From: Sphingomonas asaccharolytica NBRC 15499
Lineage (GTDB): Bacteria; Pseudomonadota; Alphaproteobacteria; Sphingomonadales; Sphingomonadaceae
Assembly: GCF_001598355.1 (NCBI RefSeq)
Contig: NZ_BCYU01000002.1
Coordinates: 44,846 to 108,845, forward strand
Length of the DNA: 64,000 nucleotides
Direction of reading: 5' to 3'
Part shown: positions 63,062 through 64,000 of the stretch, piece by piece
Layout: each line of letters opens with the position of its first letter
Position numbering within the stretch: position 1 is the stretch's first letter
Made by a program: the position numbers and the translations under genes
The notes under the pieces: model-generated
What the model was told of the DNA's origin: nothing
Databases searched by the model: none
Seen by the model: the letters and a program-made list of their open reading frames with translations, nothing else

Positions 63062-63374
63062 GACAACCTCTCTCCGCCTGCATGATATTATCCTACTTAA
63101 TAGGATTGCATTGCACGATTTGGCAACATAGAGTGGAACGCATGCTCACATTGTGGGCATTGAGCAGAAGCTGCTGGGCGACGGTAAAAGCCGCGTTACG
63201 AGAGGGATGACCATGAAAGTGCGACTTTTCCCAACAGGAATCACCATGGCGCTTGGTCGTTCGCTCATTGCCGCGTGCACACCTTTCGACGCCAGATAAT
63301 CAGAAGCGCGTAAATTCGCACCGGCCAGGAGGGCGCCGGGGCAATGCGAAAGCGCGAGTACAGGAGAGAGATCG
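63062..63374. other. Divergent region between PL11 lyase and the last TonB receptor
   Basis: No gene seen. It has a palindrome TCCTA-CTTAA-TAGGA at 63091-63105, the CCCACA-type palindrome at 63142-63160, and AAAGTGCGACTTT at 63215-63227. Confidence 0.45.
63142..63160 (+). promoter_or_regulatory. Palindromic operator ATGCTCACA-T-TGTGGGCAT
   Basis: Eight of nine arm positions are symmetrical. The core CTCACA-N-TGTGGG matches the palindrome at 46391-46405 in eleven of twelve fixed positions. It lies 81 bases before the PL11 start and about 215 before the receptor start. Confidence 0.55.
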
Positions 63375-64000
63375 ATGACTGCAGATCGCCGGCGGAAGGG
63401 GCGCCGTTTAACCACTGTTTCCGTTCTCGCCCTGACGCTGGGTTGCGCCACCGCCGCGCCCGCGCTGGCACAGACCGCGCCTACTACCCCGCCGCAATCG
63501 GATCCCGCGCCCGCGCCTTCGCCCGCGCCGGGGACAGCGGCCCAGCCGCGGGCGCCGCAAACCGAAGATCAGGCTGGTACGTCACCCGACAGCATCGACA
63601 AGGGCGACATCCTCGTCGTCGGCACACGGGCGTCGCTGCGATCGGCGATCGCGCGCAAGCGCAATGCCGGAACGGTGGTCGATTCGATCGTCGCCGACGA
63701 CATTGCCAGCTTCCCCGACAAGAATGTCGGCGACTCCCTGGCGCGCGTGACCGGCGTGCAGCTCAGCCGCGATTTCGGGGAGGGCGTTCAGGTGTCGATC
63801 CGCGGCGTCGAGCCCGATCTCAACCGCGTCGAAGTCAACGGGATGAGCCAGGTGTCGGCGCTCGGCACGCGCGGCGGCGACTTTCGCGAGCTGGCGACCG
63901 AGCTGGTCAAGTCGATCGACGTCTATAAAGGCTATACCGTCGATCTGACCGAGGGCGGGATCGGCGGGACCGTGTCGATCGAGCTGCGCAAGCCATTGGA
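63375..64000 (+). CDS. TonB-dependent receptor, N-terminal part (continues beyond window)
   Basis: The ATG at 63375 with GGAGAGAG upstream opens a frame that runs off the end after 208 residues. It has a signal peptide (VSVLALTLGCATAAPALA), a Pro/Ala linker, a TonB-box-like GDILVVGTRASLRSAIARKR and plug segments FPDKNVGDSLARVTGVQLSR, VQVSIRGVEPDLNRVEVNG and LTEGGIGGTVSIELRKP. It belongs with the TIGR01782 group like the receptor at 46604 and is probably a second RG-I oligosaccharide importer. Divergent from PL11. Confidence 0.92.
   Translation, partial: MTADRRRKGRRLTTVSVLALTLGCATAAPALAQTAPTTPPQSDPAPAPSPAPGTAAQPRAPQTEDQAGTSPDSIDKGDILVVGTRASLRSAIARKRNAGTVVDSIVADDIASFPDKNVGDSLARVTGVQLSRDFGEGVQVSIRGVEPDLNRVEVNGMSQVSALGTRGGDFRELATELVKSIDVYKGYTVDLTEGGIGGTVSIELRKPL

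Noticed and set aside
1..64000. CRISPR array, rRNA operon, complete insertion sequence or replication origin
   Set aside because: I saw no regularly spaced direct repeats, rRNA-like sequence, transposase or DnaA-box cluster.

Overview
This window looks like a chromosomal segment of an alphaproteobacterium of the Sphingomonadaceae (Sphingomonas-like). The DNA is GC-rich, there are four large TonB-dependent receptors, adjacent genes often overlap at ATGA or GTGA, GTG starts are common, and short palindromic repeats beginning CCGTCATCCC are present. The assignment rests on gene content and style; no 16S gene or database match supports it.

Layout. (1) 1-7518: the right end of a tailed-phage prophage. 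It holds a portal C-terminus, scaffold, DUF5309-type major capsid protein, head-tail adaptor, collagen-like fibre protein, small tail-end proteins and a membrane-anchored coiled-coil protein, then a terminator, a MarR-like regulator and a tyrosine integrase that ends just 5' of tRNA-Leu(TAG). (2) 7542-21472: the protein-quality-control block tig, clpP, clpX, lon and hupB in the same order as in E. coli. It is interrupted by a glycosyltransferase, a 59-aa membrane protein, a DOPA-dioxygenase-like gene, a reductase, an L7/L12-like gene with an apparent frameshift, DUF1272, GNAT and ICMT-like genes and an M1 peptidase. tRNA-Val(CAC) closes it. (3) 21473-28261: a DUF3089 hydrolase, an SDR, a TetR regulator and a TonB receptor. 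Three of these four genes carry the same 16-bp upstream motif. (4) 28412-30129: an arsenic operon arsR-arsC-aqpS-arsH whose arsH is truncated, followed by another TonB receptor. (5) 33113-37000: a 2OG-Fe(II) oxygenase, tRNA-His, a leucine-dehydrogenase-like enzyme and a patatin lipoprotein. (6) 36681-41573: the cytochrome c maturation operon ccmC-D-E-F-G-H-I. A palindromic repeat lies in frame inside the ccmH signal-peptide region. (7) 41611-46029: alanine dehydrogenase with a divergent Lrp regulator, a Kup potassium transporter, a 2H-phosphoesterase and tRNA-Met. (8) 46604 to the end: a locus for pectin, mainly rhamnogalacturonan-I (RG-I).

How the RG-I locus probably works. TonB receptors at both ends import oligosaccharides. 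Secreted PL11 (endo) and PL26 (exo) rhamnogalacturonan lyases and a PL22 oligogalacturonate lyase cut the backbone. Two CE12-type acetylesterases and an alpha/beta hydrolase remove esters. An IclR-family regulator (KdgR-like in context) sits in the middle, and a ketopantoate-reductase-like enzyme adjoins it. A secreted 636-aa protein encoded directly behind PL26 has no family that I recognise and is the best candidate here for an undescribed enzyme. Two near-identical CCCACA-N-TGTGGG palindromes about 210-230 bp upstream of the two TonB receptor starts, and a 37-bp palindrome between the divergent PL26 and CE12 genes, are candidate operators.
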